A stretch of 64,000 nt of DNA from Synergistaceae bacterium (GCA_017470485.1 JAFUYQ010000030.1:1-64000); one strand, 5' to 3'. Shown: positions 35,481 to 44,322, numbered from the stretch's first letter. Notes: generated from the sequence alone by a model not told the origin. Translations and numbers: made by a program.

Positions 35481-36179
35481 TCAAACTTCGTCGTAGTCTG
35501 AATAGTCAGCTTCCCAACGATCCTCATTTCTTTCATTTCCAGACGTTCCTGATGATGACGAGCTGTTCCTTGACGAGCCACCGTTCTCTGATGAATAGCT
35601 TGGAGGCTCTGTGGCATATCTCACGTTCATAAACATTGCTGACACAGCTTCATCCGCAAGGTCAGGATATATGTTTTCAGTGTCGAACCCCTCATACTCA
35701 AAAATCAGCCTTATTCCCCAGCTCATCAATTTCCGAATTTGCTCAACCGCGTCTTCCATGTCATGAGAGAACATTCTTAGCGATTTACACAGCAAGATGT
35801 CAAAGAACCTTGACTGCGCGTCCCTCATCATCTCAAAGAATTTTGGCCGGAGCTGGACGCTGGTTAATCCGATATCGGCATAGATTGCGACCAGCGTCCA
35901 TTGACCTAAACGGCCTGTATGATGACCAGAACTGTCCAAGCGTCCTGAGTAGCGATCAGAGTGATTTTTGATTAAGTCGTTGTACATGGCTGAGACGTGG
36001 AGATAGTTGTTCTCGATTAATACCGAGCTGTCTATGCCAGCGGCCTCATCAAACGGCCCTGACACGCGGCAGTAGACTGCCACACGGAATTTAGCGGGAG
36101 ATGACGAGGAGTACTGACTACTATTAATGTCAGGATTGACTCGGGTTATTTTGGCTTTCTTTCGCCTTATACGCCCCAT
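35481..36179 (-). CDS. Serine recombinase catalytic-domain protein, probably catalytically impaired
   Basis: 232 residues from the ATG at 36179, overlapping the previous recombinase gene by 13 bases. KFRVAVYCRVSGPFDEAAGI keeps the nucleophilic Ser, VAIYADIGLTSVQLRPKFFE is the resolvase middle, but the motif that is normally KSVSRFARN reads CKSLRMFSHDME, losing the two catalytic Arg positions. No recombinase or zinc-ribbon domain follows; the tail is Ser/Gly/Asn rich (SSENGGSSRNSSSSSGTSGN). It looks like an accessory partner of the larger recombinases, or a decayed one. A longer start at 36242 is possible but lies inside the upstream gene. Confidence 0.75.
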   Translation of the reverse strand: MGRIRRKKAKITRVNPDINSSQYSSSSPAKFRVAVYCRVSGPFDEAAGIDSSVLIENNYLHVSAMYNDLIKNHSDRYSGRLDSSGHHTGRLGQWTLVAIYADIGLTSVQLRPKFFEMMRDAQSRFFDILLCKSLRMFSHDMEDAVEQIRKLMSWGIRLIFEYEGFDTENIYPDLADEAVSAMFMNVRYATEPPSYSSENGGSSRNSSSSSGTSGNERNEDRWEADYSDYDEV

Positions 36180-37732
36180 GATGTAACAGCCCCTTTCTCT
36201 TCTGACTCTTCTGAGGCTACACAGGCTTCTGCCGCCACACAATCTGTGTCCAGCTCTGCTGGTTCTGCTGCCGTTTCAATCGCCGTGCTTCCTGAGCCTC
36301 TTGTTTCTGTTGGTTCTGGGGTGTATGTGGATTCTTGCAGAGTTGTTGTACTATTTGCAGCCATTAGCGGAAGGTTGGAGAGATTTGGCAAAGTAGCAAA
36401 AGTAGCGATGGACGATATTGATGATATTATTGTTTGTGTAACCGCTCTCGCCCTGTCCATGATGGCAAACTCCGTGTCGCTGAATTTTCTTCTAGTTGCT
36501 GATAGCAGCCCGTACTTTATAAGCTCCTGCACGACATCGAACAAATCCCTGTGAATAATTGCCTCGTGATGGCCTTGAATGAGAATCTGGTCAACCTGGC
36601 CTTTGTTACGCACTATCTTGCTCGTACCGTCCCTGTTTACAATCTTGCAGTACTTGTTGGACATGTAATCACCTACATAGACCAGGCTTCGGAGCATTCC
36701 TTTCAAAGTCCCATGCTGCCAAATTTGGCTTGTCCCATTTTTGCTTTCCATTCTGTTCATCTCCTGCAGAATTTGGGGATAGCGGAAGCACATTCCCGCC
36801 ATGAAGAACGCCTGACAGACGATTTCAGCTTCCTGCGGGATTACCTGCCAGCGATGATTTTTGCCTACGGAGATATAGCCGTATCTTGCTTTCTCCCACG
36901 GCTCACCACGTTCAACGTGTTTATTCCGACTCCAGATTAAATTCCTAGAGATGGAGTTTGATTCTTCCTGCGCGATAGCAGCCAGTATTGAGAGCATCAG
37001 TTCCCCGCATTGGCTGTCGCTTTCAAACTGTTCCTTCTCGAAATGGATTTTAACTCCGAGGGCTGATAAATGCCTGATGGTCTCAACACATTCAAGCATA
37101 TTCCTGGCAAAACGCGAGATGCTTTTGGTTAAGATTAACTTCACTTTCCCTTGTTCACAGTCATGAATGAGTCTTTGCAACTCCGGCCTGATTGTCATTG
37201 AACGTCCACTTTTGCCGTGATCACCGTAAATGCCGACCAGTCTCATAGTTGGATTCTTGGTGATTAAGTTTGCGTAATAGGCGCATTGTGTTTCAAATGA
37301 ACCGTCTTGGGCATCGCTGAGAGTGCTGACTCGGCAGTAAGCCGCTGTTGGGATACGGAGGTCATTAGGAAGTTCCGGCTCAGGTTTCCATTTGACGTTG
37401 TGGGTTGAGAGATTAATTACTGAAGAGGCACAGGCCGGTATGGGGCTGTCGCTGTTGACACTATTGGCACAGTCGGAACAGTTTTCTGTATCGGCACAGT
37501 TTATTGCTCCAATTGTTTCGGCTGTTATCCAGTCTGTTATCCCTGTGAGCTTCTTATCGATTTCCGTCCCTGCTTCCCCTACTGCGACGCTGGAAATGTA
37601 CGATTGACGTTCGGCTTTTGAAGGGGCGGTCGTAACCCCTCCTGTGTTTCTTAACGCGCTTACCATGTTCATAGCTGTGAGGTTTGTTGTATTTGTTGGG
37701 TCTATTGGGTCTGTGTGGTCTGTTCTGAGCAT
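36167..37732 (-). CDS. Large serine recombinase (first of the cluster)
   Basis: 521 residues. A 120-residue head of low information (Thr/Asn/Ala rich, starting MLRTDHTDPIDPTNTTNLTA), then LRIPTAAYCRVSTLSDAQDG (Ser), LVGIYGDHGKSGRSMTIRPE, LILTKSISRFARNMLECVET and ESNSISRNLIWSRNKHVERG. The recombinase domain follows (VCQAFFMAGMCFRYPQILQE, LKGMLRSLVYVGDYMSNKYC, KIVRNKGQVDQILIQGHHEA). No zinc-ribbon Cys motif, and the C-terminal 80 residues are again low complexity. Likely works together with the other recombinases, as CcrA/CcrB-type pairs do; this is by analogy. It overlaps the next gene by 13 bases, indicating co-translation. Confidence 0.82.
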   Translation of the reverse strand: MLRTDHTDPIDPTNTTNLTAMNMVSALRNTGGVTTAPSKAERQSYISSVAVGEAGTEIDKKLTGITDWITAETIGAINCADTENCSDCANSVNSDSPIPACASSVINLSTHNVKWKPEPELPNDLRIPTAAYCRVSTLSDAQDGSFETQCAYYANLITKNPTMRLVGIYGDHGKSGRSMTIRPELQRLIHDCEQGKVKLILTKSISRFARNMLECVETIRHLSALGVKIHFEKEQFESDSQCGELMLSILAAIAQEESNSISRNLIWSRNKHVERGEPWEKARYGYISVGKNHRWQVIPQEAEIVCQAFFMAGMCFRYPQILQEMNRMESKNGTSQIWQHGTLKGMLRSLVYVGDYMSNKYCKIVNRDGTSKIVRNKGQVDQILIQGHHEAIIHRDLFDVVQELIKYGLLSATRRKFSDTEFAIMDRARAVTQTIISSISSIATFATLPNLSNLPLMAANSTTTLQESTYTPEPTETRGSGSTAIETAAEPAELDTDCVAAEACVASEESEEKGAVTSWGV

Positions 37733-37776
37733 GGATTTGCTCTCCTTTCTTTTGTTTTATTGTTTACACTTGGCTG

Positions 37777-38202
37777 TTACATCGCTTGAGCCATTGGCTC
37801 TGCCACAGTTTCATTGTTTATTTTATCGTTCTCATCGGCCATGACCGGATTAACGGTTTCTGCCGCGATCGAGGCTGTTACGGCTTCTGCTGGGGTTACG
37901 TTTCCTACCGTTGCTGGTTCTATTGAAGTAACCGCTGGATTGGTCGCTGTTGTTTCTCTCTCAAAGGCGACATGCGTCTTCCTTTTCTTGGCATTCTGTC
38001 TGGCTATCCATTTCTCTTTGTCCGCTTCAGTTCTGAAGGCTGTGTGTCCGCTGAGATTCTGTAGAAGAATCTTTCTATCCACTTTGCAATCCTCGCCGTT
38101 CATCCCTAGTCTGATGAGCCAGATGCGGAAGGCATATTTCTCATTAGGCTCTGTGATTTCCTTGGGCACAATCCTTTTCTGTTCTTTGGCCATTTTGTTC
38201 AT
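37777..38202 (-). CDS. Hypothetical protein at the head of the recombinase operon
   Basis: 141 residues. The first 75 residues look like a real domain (QKRIVPKEITEPNEKYAFRI, WLIRLGMNGEDCKVDRKILL, AFRTEADKEKWIARQNAKKR); the rest is Ala/Thr/Val/Glu-rich low complexity. The position 45 bases before the first recombinase and the same strand suggest the first gene of that operon. Its start overlaps the end of the IS256 remnant, so its promoter may have been replaced. No family recognised; a small DNA-binding or directionality factor would fit the context, but there is no direct evidence. Confidence 0.6.
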   Translation of the reverse strand: MNKMAKEQKRIVPKEITEPNEKYAFRIWLIRLGMNGEDCKVDRKILLQNLSGHTAFRTEADKEKWIARQNAKKRKTHVAFERETTATNPAVTSIEPATVGNVTPAEAVTASIAAETVNPVMADENDKINNETVAEPMAQAM

Positions 38203-39150
38203 GTGGGCAGCCAGACGCTGCTTCCTAGTATCCGCTTGGTCTTTATGCGGCTCCGGATCACTCCATTTAGCGACTCTATTGCATTCGTTGTGTATATCAC
38301 TCGTCTTATATCGGACGGATACGTGAAGATCGTTGTTATATTCTCCCAGTTACGTTCCCAAAGCGCATATATCGCTGGCGATTTATCCTTCCACTTTTCT
38401 CCCAAGCGAAGTAATACTGCTTTGGCTTCTTCTAACGTTTCGGTATGGTAGATTTCTTAAAAATCGCGCGCTAATTCCTTATGGTATTTCCAGCTCACAT
38501 ATTTCAGGCTGTTCCGGACTAGGTGTACTATGCACAGCTGGATGTCGGATTGGGGAAATACTCCCCTTATCGCATCGGGGAAACCTGTAAGGCCATCTAC
38601 ACAGCACACAGATACGCCTTTCACTCCTCTGTTGTTCAACTCGGTGAGGACCTACGCCCAGAATGAGGCTCCTTCATGCTCCACTATCCATATTCCAAGC
38701 AACTCCTTGTAGCCCTCCATTGATAGCCAGAGCAAGATATATCGTTTTATTCAGTCTGATGAACTTTAACGACGAAGCCATCGAGCCAGACAACGGGGTA
38801 AACGGCCTCTAAAGGTCTGTCGCGCCATTGTTTAACCTCTTCATTGACCACATCGGTAACTTTTGAGATCAATGAAGGCGAAACATCAACATGGTACAAG
38901 TCCTGCAATGTTGCCTGAATATCTCTAGTGGTCATACCTTTGGCGTACATGGATAGCATAGCGGTTTTAGTGGAGCGTTTTGGTATTATTTTAGGCTCGA
39001 ATGTGCTTTGTCTGTCTCTGGGAGTGGACAGTTCCAAGTGCCCGAAATTGCTCTTGAGCGTTTTCTTGCCGTAGCTGTTGCGGCTGTTGCCTGCACCTGT
39101 CCTTCATCGGTGTCATTGAGATGGAAATCTATATCAGCATTAAGTATGCG
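38199..39150 (-). pseudogene. IS256 (Mutator) transposase remnant, several frameshifts
   Basis: Read in sequence from about 39145: IDFHLNDTDEGQ, GNSRNSYGKKTLKSNFGHLE then LSTPRDRQSTFEPKIIPKRS and YAKGMTTRDIQATLQDLYHV, with VVWLDGFVVKVHQ (catalytic Asp region of YPVVWLDG); then in other frames GVKGVSVCCVDGLTGFPDAI (second Asp) and SDIQLCIVHLVRNSLKYVSW; then YALWERNWENITTIFTYPSD and YTTNAIESLNGVIRSR (catalytic Glu). The frame changes at least three times, and both termini are missing. It lies between the recombinase operon and the hypothetical gene at 39140. Confidence 0.85.
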
Positions 39151-39592
39151 TTAAATCAGAGCTTTGTTTATCTGAGCAATGTGTCTCTTTTCCCCATAAG
39201 TCATTCTGCGTTTTTACTCCTACAAGCATAGCATCGAGTAAATCATTGCTAATTTTGAGTTTTTCCTGCCTGTCTTCTTTACTTACTAAGAACCTCCTGT
39301 ACATTTTTCTTTTACACAATTCTTTGTACAGTATCCAATATTTCTTCTGAGTTTGCTGTAATGTCTGGCTCAGAACGTTTTGAACTTGCTCAAGCCGCTG
39401 CTTTACTTCCTCATATGACTCGTCCTTTTTCCTGAATAGTTTTCTCAGGCTCGGAAATATCCCGAACGCTATAGCGAGCAGAACAGCGGCGATGATTTCA
39501 CCGCCAAATTTTTTCACGCCGTCAACTATGATTTCGATTAGAGCTTTCACATTAATCTCCAGATTTTTGAGATTGTGATTGAATGATAACAT
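39140..39592 (-). CDS. Hypothetical membrane-anchored coiled-coil protein
   Basis: 150 residues. One transmembrane segment at about residues 32-47 (GGEIIAAVLLAIAFGIFPSL), followed by a basic patch and a heptad-like region (EEVKQRLEQVQNVLSQTLQQ) and a Lys/Arg-rich middle. No signal peptide and no family recognised. The last residues may have been altered by the IS256 remnant that begins at its stop codon. It sits between the island and tRNA-Lys, so it may be the last island gene or the first core gene. Confidence 0.5.
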   Translation of the reverse strand: MLSFNHNLKNLEINVKALIEIIVDGVKKFGGEIIAAVLLAIAFGIFPSLRKLFRKKDESYEEVKQRLEQVQNVLSQTLQQTQKKYWILYKELCKRKMYRRFLVSKEDRQEKLKISNDLLDAMLVGVKTQNDLWGKETHCSDKQSSDLTHT

Positions 39593-39644
39593 GCGATTTG
39601 CATTTTTCGGGCATTGATAATATAATACTTCCTGTTGCTTTTCC

Positions 39645-39717
39645 GAATCGCTAGCTCAGTCGGTAGAGCACCGGACTTTTAATCCGGGTGTCGCGGGTTC
39701 AAGTCCCGCGCGATTCA
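39645..39717 (+). tRNA. tRNA-Lys (anticodon TTT)
   Basis: Cloverleaf readable: acceptor GAATCGC/GCGATTC, D arm TAGCTCAGTCGGTAGAGCA, anticodon stem CCGGA/TCCGG with loop CTTTTAA, and T arm GCGGGTTCAAGTCCCGC. CCA not encoded. It marks the border between island and core. Confidence 0.95.
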
Positions 39718-39731
39718 CTAAAACAACAAAA

Positions 39732-39804
39732 GGTCCCATCGTCCAGAGGCCGAGGACACAGCCCTTTCAAGGCTGCGACGCGGGTTCGAATCCCGCTGGG
39801 ATCG
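39732..39804 (+). tRNA. tRNA-Glu (anticodon TTC)
   Basis: Acceptor GGTCCCA/TGGGATC, anticodon stem CAGCC/GGCTG with loop CTTTCAA, and T arm GCGGGTTCGAATCCCGC. CCA not encoded. It lies 14 bases after tRNA-Lys, so the two are probably co-transcribed. Confidence 0.95.
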
Positions 39805-39873
39805 CTGAGGTCTTAGTTTAGATCTTATATTTGTCCATCAGAGTACTTGCTATGGAAGAAAGGAGTATTTGCT

Positions 39874-40014
39874 ATGGAAGAAAAAAAGCTTACCGAACAT
39901 TCCCCTGTAAAATATCAAAAGCCTGTTGTGTTGCTTTCCAGTAAAGGTCATGCGCCTTTTAGTTTGTCCTGCAAGGGCGGCATGGCTAATTGTCTGCATT
40001 GCCGCGAAGCGTAA
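39874..40014 (+). CDS. Candidate RiPP precursor peptide (46 aa, three Cys near the C-terminus)
   Basis: ATG at 39874 with GGAG 9 bases upstream. The leader-like N-terminal part MEEKKLTEHSPVKYQKPVVL is charged and Lys/Glu rich; the C-terminal part SLSCKGGMANCLHCREA has three Cys with spacing C-x7-C-x2-C. A radical SAM/SPASM gene starts 85 bases downstream on the same strand, the classical layout for sactipeptide/ranthipeptide-type precursors. A short duplication (TTGCTATGGAAGAAA at 39848 and again at 39870) precedes the start; the first ATG (39852) opens a different, Cys-containing frame and is less likely. Not assigned to a named precursor family. Confidence 0.6.
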   Translation: MEEKKLTEHSPVKYQKPVVLLSSKGHAPFSLSCKGGMANCLHCREA

Positions 40015-40098
40015 TTTGAATGTAAAGCGCTCGTGTCCGGTAGTGTTTTTGTTGACGTGAGCGTTTTCTCCTTAAAATGGCAGAGAAAGGAGTTTTGC

Positions 40099-41544
40099 GT
40101 GACGTACTATTCGTTGAAGTCTGATTGTTATGTCAGAGCTTACGGTGAGATAGGGTACATTTCCCGGCCGCTTGTAGGTATAGATAAGATTACAGATTCA
40201 ATCGGTGCTGTTTTTCTCAGTAAGCCTCAGTACACGCCAATATACATTGATGATATGGTGAAATCATTGACGGGCAACTTTGATGGCGTTGAAGAGACTG
40301 AGCTGAAAGAAGATGCTGTTTCTTTCTATAACGACTTGTACGAAGACGGTTTCCTGAATGTCGGCAGAACACCACAAGATGTAGCAGACTCCTGCTTTGT
40401 TTATTCTACCCTCAAAGGAAAAAGCGCGTACAGTGATGGGTACGTTACTGATGTTTCATCTGAAAAATTCCTTAGCGACTACTCAAAGAAAAGACCCTTC
40501 TTGTTCACTTTTCACATAGAGCTGACCAGCAAATGCAACGAGCGTTGTGTTCACTGTTACATACCCCATGAATGCAAGAACACTGACATTGAGCATGACC
40601 TGATGATAAAAGCCCTAAACCAGTGTAAAGAAATGGGCGTTATGAATATTGTGTTTTCCGGCGGAGAACCCATGACGCACCCTAATTTCTGTGAGTTTCT
40701 GCGGTACGCTAAAGACTTAGATTTCAACGTTACCGTACTGTCGAACCTGACTTTGCTGAACGATGAAATTCTGAGCGCGTTAAAGTATAGGCATACGTCT
40801 TGCGTCAACGTGTCTCTTTATTCAATGAATTCAGAGATTCACGATTCGATTACCACAGTCAATGGATCTTTTATCAGAACAAAAAGCAACATTCTCCGGC
40901 TTATAGACAACAACGTTGCCGTTCAAATCAACTGTCCAGTGATGAAGCAGAACCAGTCGACATTTCATGACGTGATATTGTGGGGGCATGAGCACAAGTG
41001 CGCTGTGATTCTGGATTATTTAATCATGGCGAGAAGTGATAGGTCTGTCGATAATCTCGAACACCGGTTAACAACGGAAGAAATCGAGTCAGTACTTGAA
41101 AGAATAGCTCAAAATGATGTAACCATACAGTCAAATATCAAGTCCGGCATCTACCAAAGCAAGCTGTCATCGGGAAGCATTGACCCTGATGAACGTGTTT
41201 GCGGAGTGGCATTATCTACTATGTGTATGGTCGCGAACGGCAATGTATATCCTTGCGCTGGCTGGCAGAAATATATCTGTGGGAATATCAATGACTCCTC
41301 ATTGCAAGAGATATGGACTAGTTCACCGGCAATAAATTTTTTGAGACAGCTGCGATTGAGGGATTTTAAGAAATGTCTGGGCTGCGAGGACAAAAAATAC
41401 TGCCTCATGTGCATAAGCCGAAATTCCAACGAAAGCAAAACAGGAAGCGTGTTTGATGTTCCTCAAATTACGTGTGAGGCAGCGCACATTCAGCATCAAG
41501 TTTTTAAGGTAGCGAGTAAAAAGTTTTCTCACTTAGTGCCTTGA
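40099..41544 (+). CDS. Radical SAM/SPASM peptide maturase
   Basis: 481 residues from the GTG at 40099, chosen because AAAGGAG lies 6 bases upstream; the longer frame to 40033 has no RBS. Residues ~1-95 (YVRAYGEIGYISRPLVGIDK, AVFLSKPQYTPIYIDDMVKS) look like a fused PqqD-like peptide-recognition domain. The radical SAM core has Cys146, Cys150 and Cys153 in LTSKCNERCVHCY, then NIVFSGGEPMTHPNFCEFLR (SAM-binding GGEP). A SPASM-type C-terminal cluster is rich in Cys: RVCGVALSTMCMVANGNVYP, KCLGCEDKKYCLMCISR, QITCEA, which could bind two more Fe-S clusters. It probably installs a thioether or C-C crosslink in the 46-residue peptide upstream. No exporter or protease gene is adjacent. Confidence 0.85.
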   Translation: MTYYSLKSDCYVRAYGEIGYISRPLVGIDKITDSIGAVFLSKPQYTPIYIDDMVKSLTGNFDGVEETELKEDAVSFYNDLYEDGFLNVGRTPQDVADSCFVYSTLKGKSAYSDGYVTDVSSEKFLSDYSKKRPFLFTFHIELTSKCNERCVHCYIPHECKNTDIEHDLMIKALNQCKEMGVMNIVFSGGEPMTHPNFCEFLRYAKDLDFNVTVLSNLTLLNDEILSALKYRHTSCVNVSLYSMNSEIHDSITTVNGSFIRTKSNILRLIDNNVAVQINCPVMKQNQSTFHDVILWGHEHKCAVILDYLIMARSDRSVDNLEHRLTTEEIESVLERIAQNDVTIQSNIKSGIYQSKLSSGSIDPDERVCGVALSTMCMVANGNVYPCAGWQKYICGNINDSSLQEIWTSSPAINFLRQLRLRDFKKCLGCEDKKYCLMCISRNSNESKTGSVFDVPQITCEAAHIQHQVFKVASKKFSHLVP

Positions 41545-41556
41545 TTGGCAAACACA

Positions 41557-41586
41557 CAAAAGAGGCCCGAAAGCCTCCTTTGTTTT
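41557..41586. terminator. Terminator between radical SAM gene and clpB (convergent)
   Basis: GAGGC, a 6-base loop CCGAAA and GCCTC followed by CTTTGTTTTG. It lies 18 bases after the radical SAM stop. The A-rich other side (ACACACAAAAG) may also serve clpB on the opposite strand. Confidence 0.6.
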
Positions 41587-41593
41587 GTCTGTC

Positions 41594-44206
41594 CTATGCG
41601 AACGAGAACACGAGATTCCCTGACCTCACTCCGATATTAACGACCGTCTTCTCCTTAATGCCTCCGCCGATTAAAGCCCTTGCGAGTTTCGTCTCAACCT
41701 GATGAGTAATGTACCTCTTCAGCGGTCTTGCTCCGTAAACAGGATCATATCCAGCCTCAGCAATGAATTTCAATGCCTCATCGGAGAATTTCAGCTCAAT
41801 CTGCCTGTCCGCTAATCTCTCCTGAAGATGTCCGATTAGAATCTTCACGATTTCCTTCACTTCGTCTTCGCTCAAAGGCTTGAAGAACACGATATCATCA
41901 ACCCTGTTGAGGAACTCTGGCCGGAAATTCTCGCGCAGGCTCTGCATTACTTCCTCGCGTGTGTGCGCCGGTATAGCTCCATCTGTAATCCCCTCGATTA
42001 ACGCCTGTGAACCTAAATTGCTCGTCATTATTATTACAGTATTCTTGAAGTCAACTACATGGCCGTGAGAATCCGTTATTCTTCCGTCATCAAGCACCTG
42101 TAACAAGATATTGAAGACATCAGGGTGAGCCTTCTCGATTTCGTCGAACAGTATGACACTGTAGGGTCTGCGCCTTACTGCCTCCGTTAGCTGGCCGCCC
42201 TCATCAAATCCAACATAGCCGGGAGGTGCGCCTACAAGTCTTTAGACAGAATGCTTCTCCATGTACACGCTCATGTCAATTCTGACCATGTTGTCCTCAG
42301 AATCGAATAACGCTTCAGCAAGAGTTCTCGCAAGTTCGGTCTTGCCTACGCCGGTAGGCCCCAAGAAGATGAATGAGCCAATCGGGCGTTTAGGGTCTTT
42401 GATTCCGCTCCTTGCCCTTAGAACAGCATCGGCAACAAGCTGAACAGCCTCGTCCTGACCAACTACACGCTGATGAAGAATCTCATCGAGTTTGAGGAGT
42501 TTTTCGCGTTCGCCCTCAAGCAGTCTTGTTACCGGGATTCCTGTCCATCTGCTCACAATGTCGGCAATCTCATCATCAGTAACTTCCTCGCGGAGAAGTT
42601 TATTCTCACTTGAGCCCTTGAGAATATCAGCCCTCTTATCCTCCTGACCGGCTAAAACTTTCTGAAGTCTCGGCAGTTCATCATTCTGAAGTTCGGACGC
42701 AAGTTCCCAGTTGCCTTCGCGCTGTGCCCTGTCGATTTTGGCTTTTGTGTCCTCAATCTGCCGTCTGTAATCCTGTATGTCAGCAATAGCTTTCTTCTCG
42801 TTCTCGTATTGAGTCCTTAACGTCTCAGCTTCAGCCTCAGCCTCCTGAAGTTCCTTCTGCAATACTTTCAGGCGTTCCTTCGAGGCTTCATCTTCCTCAT
42901 GTTTCAGCGAGACTTCCTCAATTTTAAGCTGCATGACTTTCCTTGAGGCCGCGTCAAGTTCTGAGGGCTGTGAATCAATTTCAGTCCTTATCATCGCACA
43001 TGCCTCGTCAACCAAGTCAATAGCCTTATCGGGAAGAAATCTGTTAGTTATGTACCTGTTCGACAAAACCGCAGCAGCTACAAGCGCGTTATCGCGTATA
43101 ACAACTCCGTGATGAACCTGCAGCTTCTCGCGTATTCCCCTGAGAATTGATATTGTGTCCTCAACAGTGGGCTGTTCAACGTCAACAGTCTGGAATCTTC
43201 GCGCTAATGCCGCGTCCTTCTCGATGTACTTTCTGTATTCGTCATTAGTCGTTGCGCCTATGCAGTGAAGTTCACCGCGAGCCAGCATGGGTTTAAGCAT
43301 GTTTCCGGCATCGACAGCACCTTCGGCGGCTCCTGCCCCGACAATCGTGTGCAGCTCATCAATGAATAATATTATTCTTCCGTCGCTGTTCTTAATCTCA
43401 TTGAGTACGGCCTTCAAGCGTTCCTCAAATTCGCCCCTGTACTTTGCTCCGGCGATTAACGACCCCATGTCCAGCGCGAAGACTGTACGTTCTTTGAGGC
43501 CTTCGGGGACATCACCCCTTACGATTCTTTGAGCCAAGCCCTCAACTATTGCGGTTTTACCGACACCGGGATCACCGATTAAGACGGGATTATTTTTAGT
43601 TTTACGCGATAGGATTCGGATAACTCTTCTGATTTCGTCATCACGTCCGATTACGGGGTCAAGTTTATTGTTTCTGGCGGCTTGAACTAAATCGCGCCCG
43701 TATTTTTCGAGTGCCTCGTAAGTAGCTTCAGGGTCTGCGCTCTGAACCCTCTGCGAACCTCTGACATCGTTCAGCGTTTTAAGGAATCTTTCTTCAGTGA
43801 GGCCGTAGCGTGCAAATATTCTTCCGCACGGAGTTTTATTGCCTTCCGAGAGCATTGCCAAGAATAAATGTTCAACGGAAATATATTCGTCCTTTAATGA
43901 TTTAGCGCGTTCCTCAGCATGGGCAAAAAGACGTTCGAGCCTCTGAGTAATGTAAATTTTTCCCTGTTCAGTTCCCGAACCTGTTACTCTCGGAAGTTTC
44001 GAGAGTTCATCGTCTACTGCCCTGAGGATTTCGGCTGTATCAATATTCATTCTTCTGAGAAGCTGGGGGATTAAGCCCTCCGAATCCCTGAGCATTGCCG
44101 ATAATAAGTGTTCGCAGTCAACCTGCTGATGATTGTATTCTGACGCTATAGCCTGTGAATTGGCTAATGCTTCCTGACTTTTTCTCGTTAATCTGTTCAT
44201 GTCCAT
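41594..44206 (-). CDS. clpB: ClpB disaggregase, interrupted by one in-frame TAA
   Basis: Hsp100 ClpB: N-terminal Clp_N ([20 protein letters not shown] from 44206, GGGAG upstream), NBD1 Walker [31 protein letters not shown], a middle coiled-coil ([20 protein letters not shown]), NBD2 Walker [20 protein letters not shown], then SVYMEKHSV followed by TAA (42242-42244) where the family has Ser-Arg-Leu-(I/V)-Gly. The same frame continues [17 protein letters not shown], the NBD2 pore loop, Walker B region and C-terminal domain to 41594 (870 codons, normal length). The stop removes the second pore loop and the last ~215 residues unless read through. A single C-to-A change in a Ser codon would explain it; sequencing error is also possible. 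Confidence 0.9.
42242..42244 (-). other. Premature stop codon inside clpB
   Basis: GTC TAA AGA in the coding strand, between conserved Val and Arg-Leu-Val-Gly-Ala-Pro-Pro-Gly-Tyr. The frame is unchanged on both sides. TAA excludes selenocysteine. Confidence 0.85.
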
Positions 44207-44292
44207 TTTCAATTTCACTCCCTTTAACCAAACTTGACTAATTATATCCAAGAATTTTTTTATTGCAAGAAAGAATTTCTTTAATGTCAGGT

Positions 44293-44322
44293 TTGACGCG
44301 GATATAGACTTTGCATTAATAT
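44293..44322 (+). promoter_or_regulatory. Probable sigma-70 promoter of araA
   Basis: TTGACG, 18 bases, TAATAT, 44 bases before the ATG of araA. A good match to the consensus; lies in the divergent region shared with clpB. Confidence 0.5.

Noticed and set aside
36246..36940. Plus-strand ORFs opposite the recombinase genes
   Set aside because: Antisense shadows with repetitive composition; the minus strand has catalytic motifs.
39852..39944. Alternative Cys-containing peptide from the first ATG upstream of the radical SAM gene
   Set aside because: It overlaps the better-supported frame at 39874, has a weaker RBS, and seems to result from the short duplication TTGCTATGGAAGAAA.
42242..42244. 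Recoding of the clpB stop as selenocysteine or pyrrolysine
   Set aside because: The codon is TAA, not TGA or TAG.
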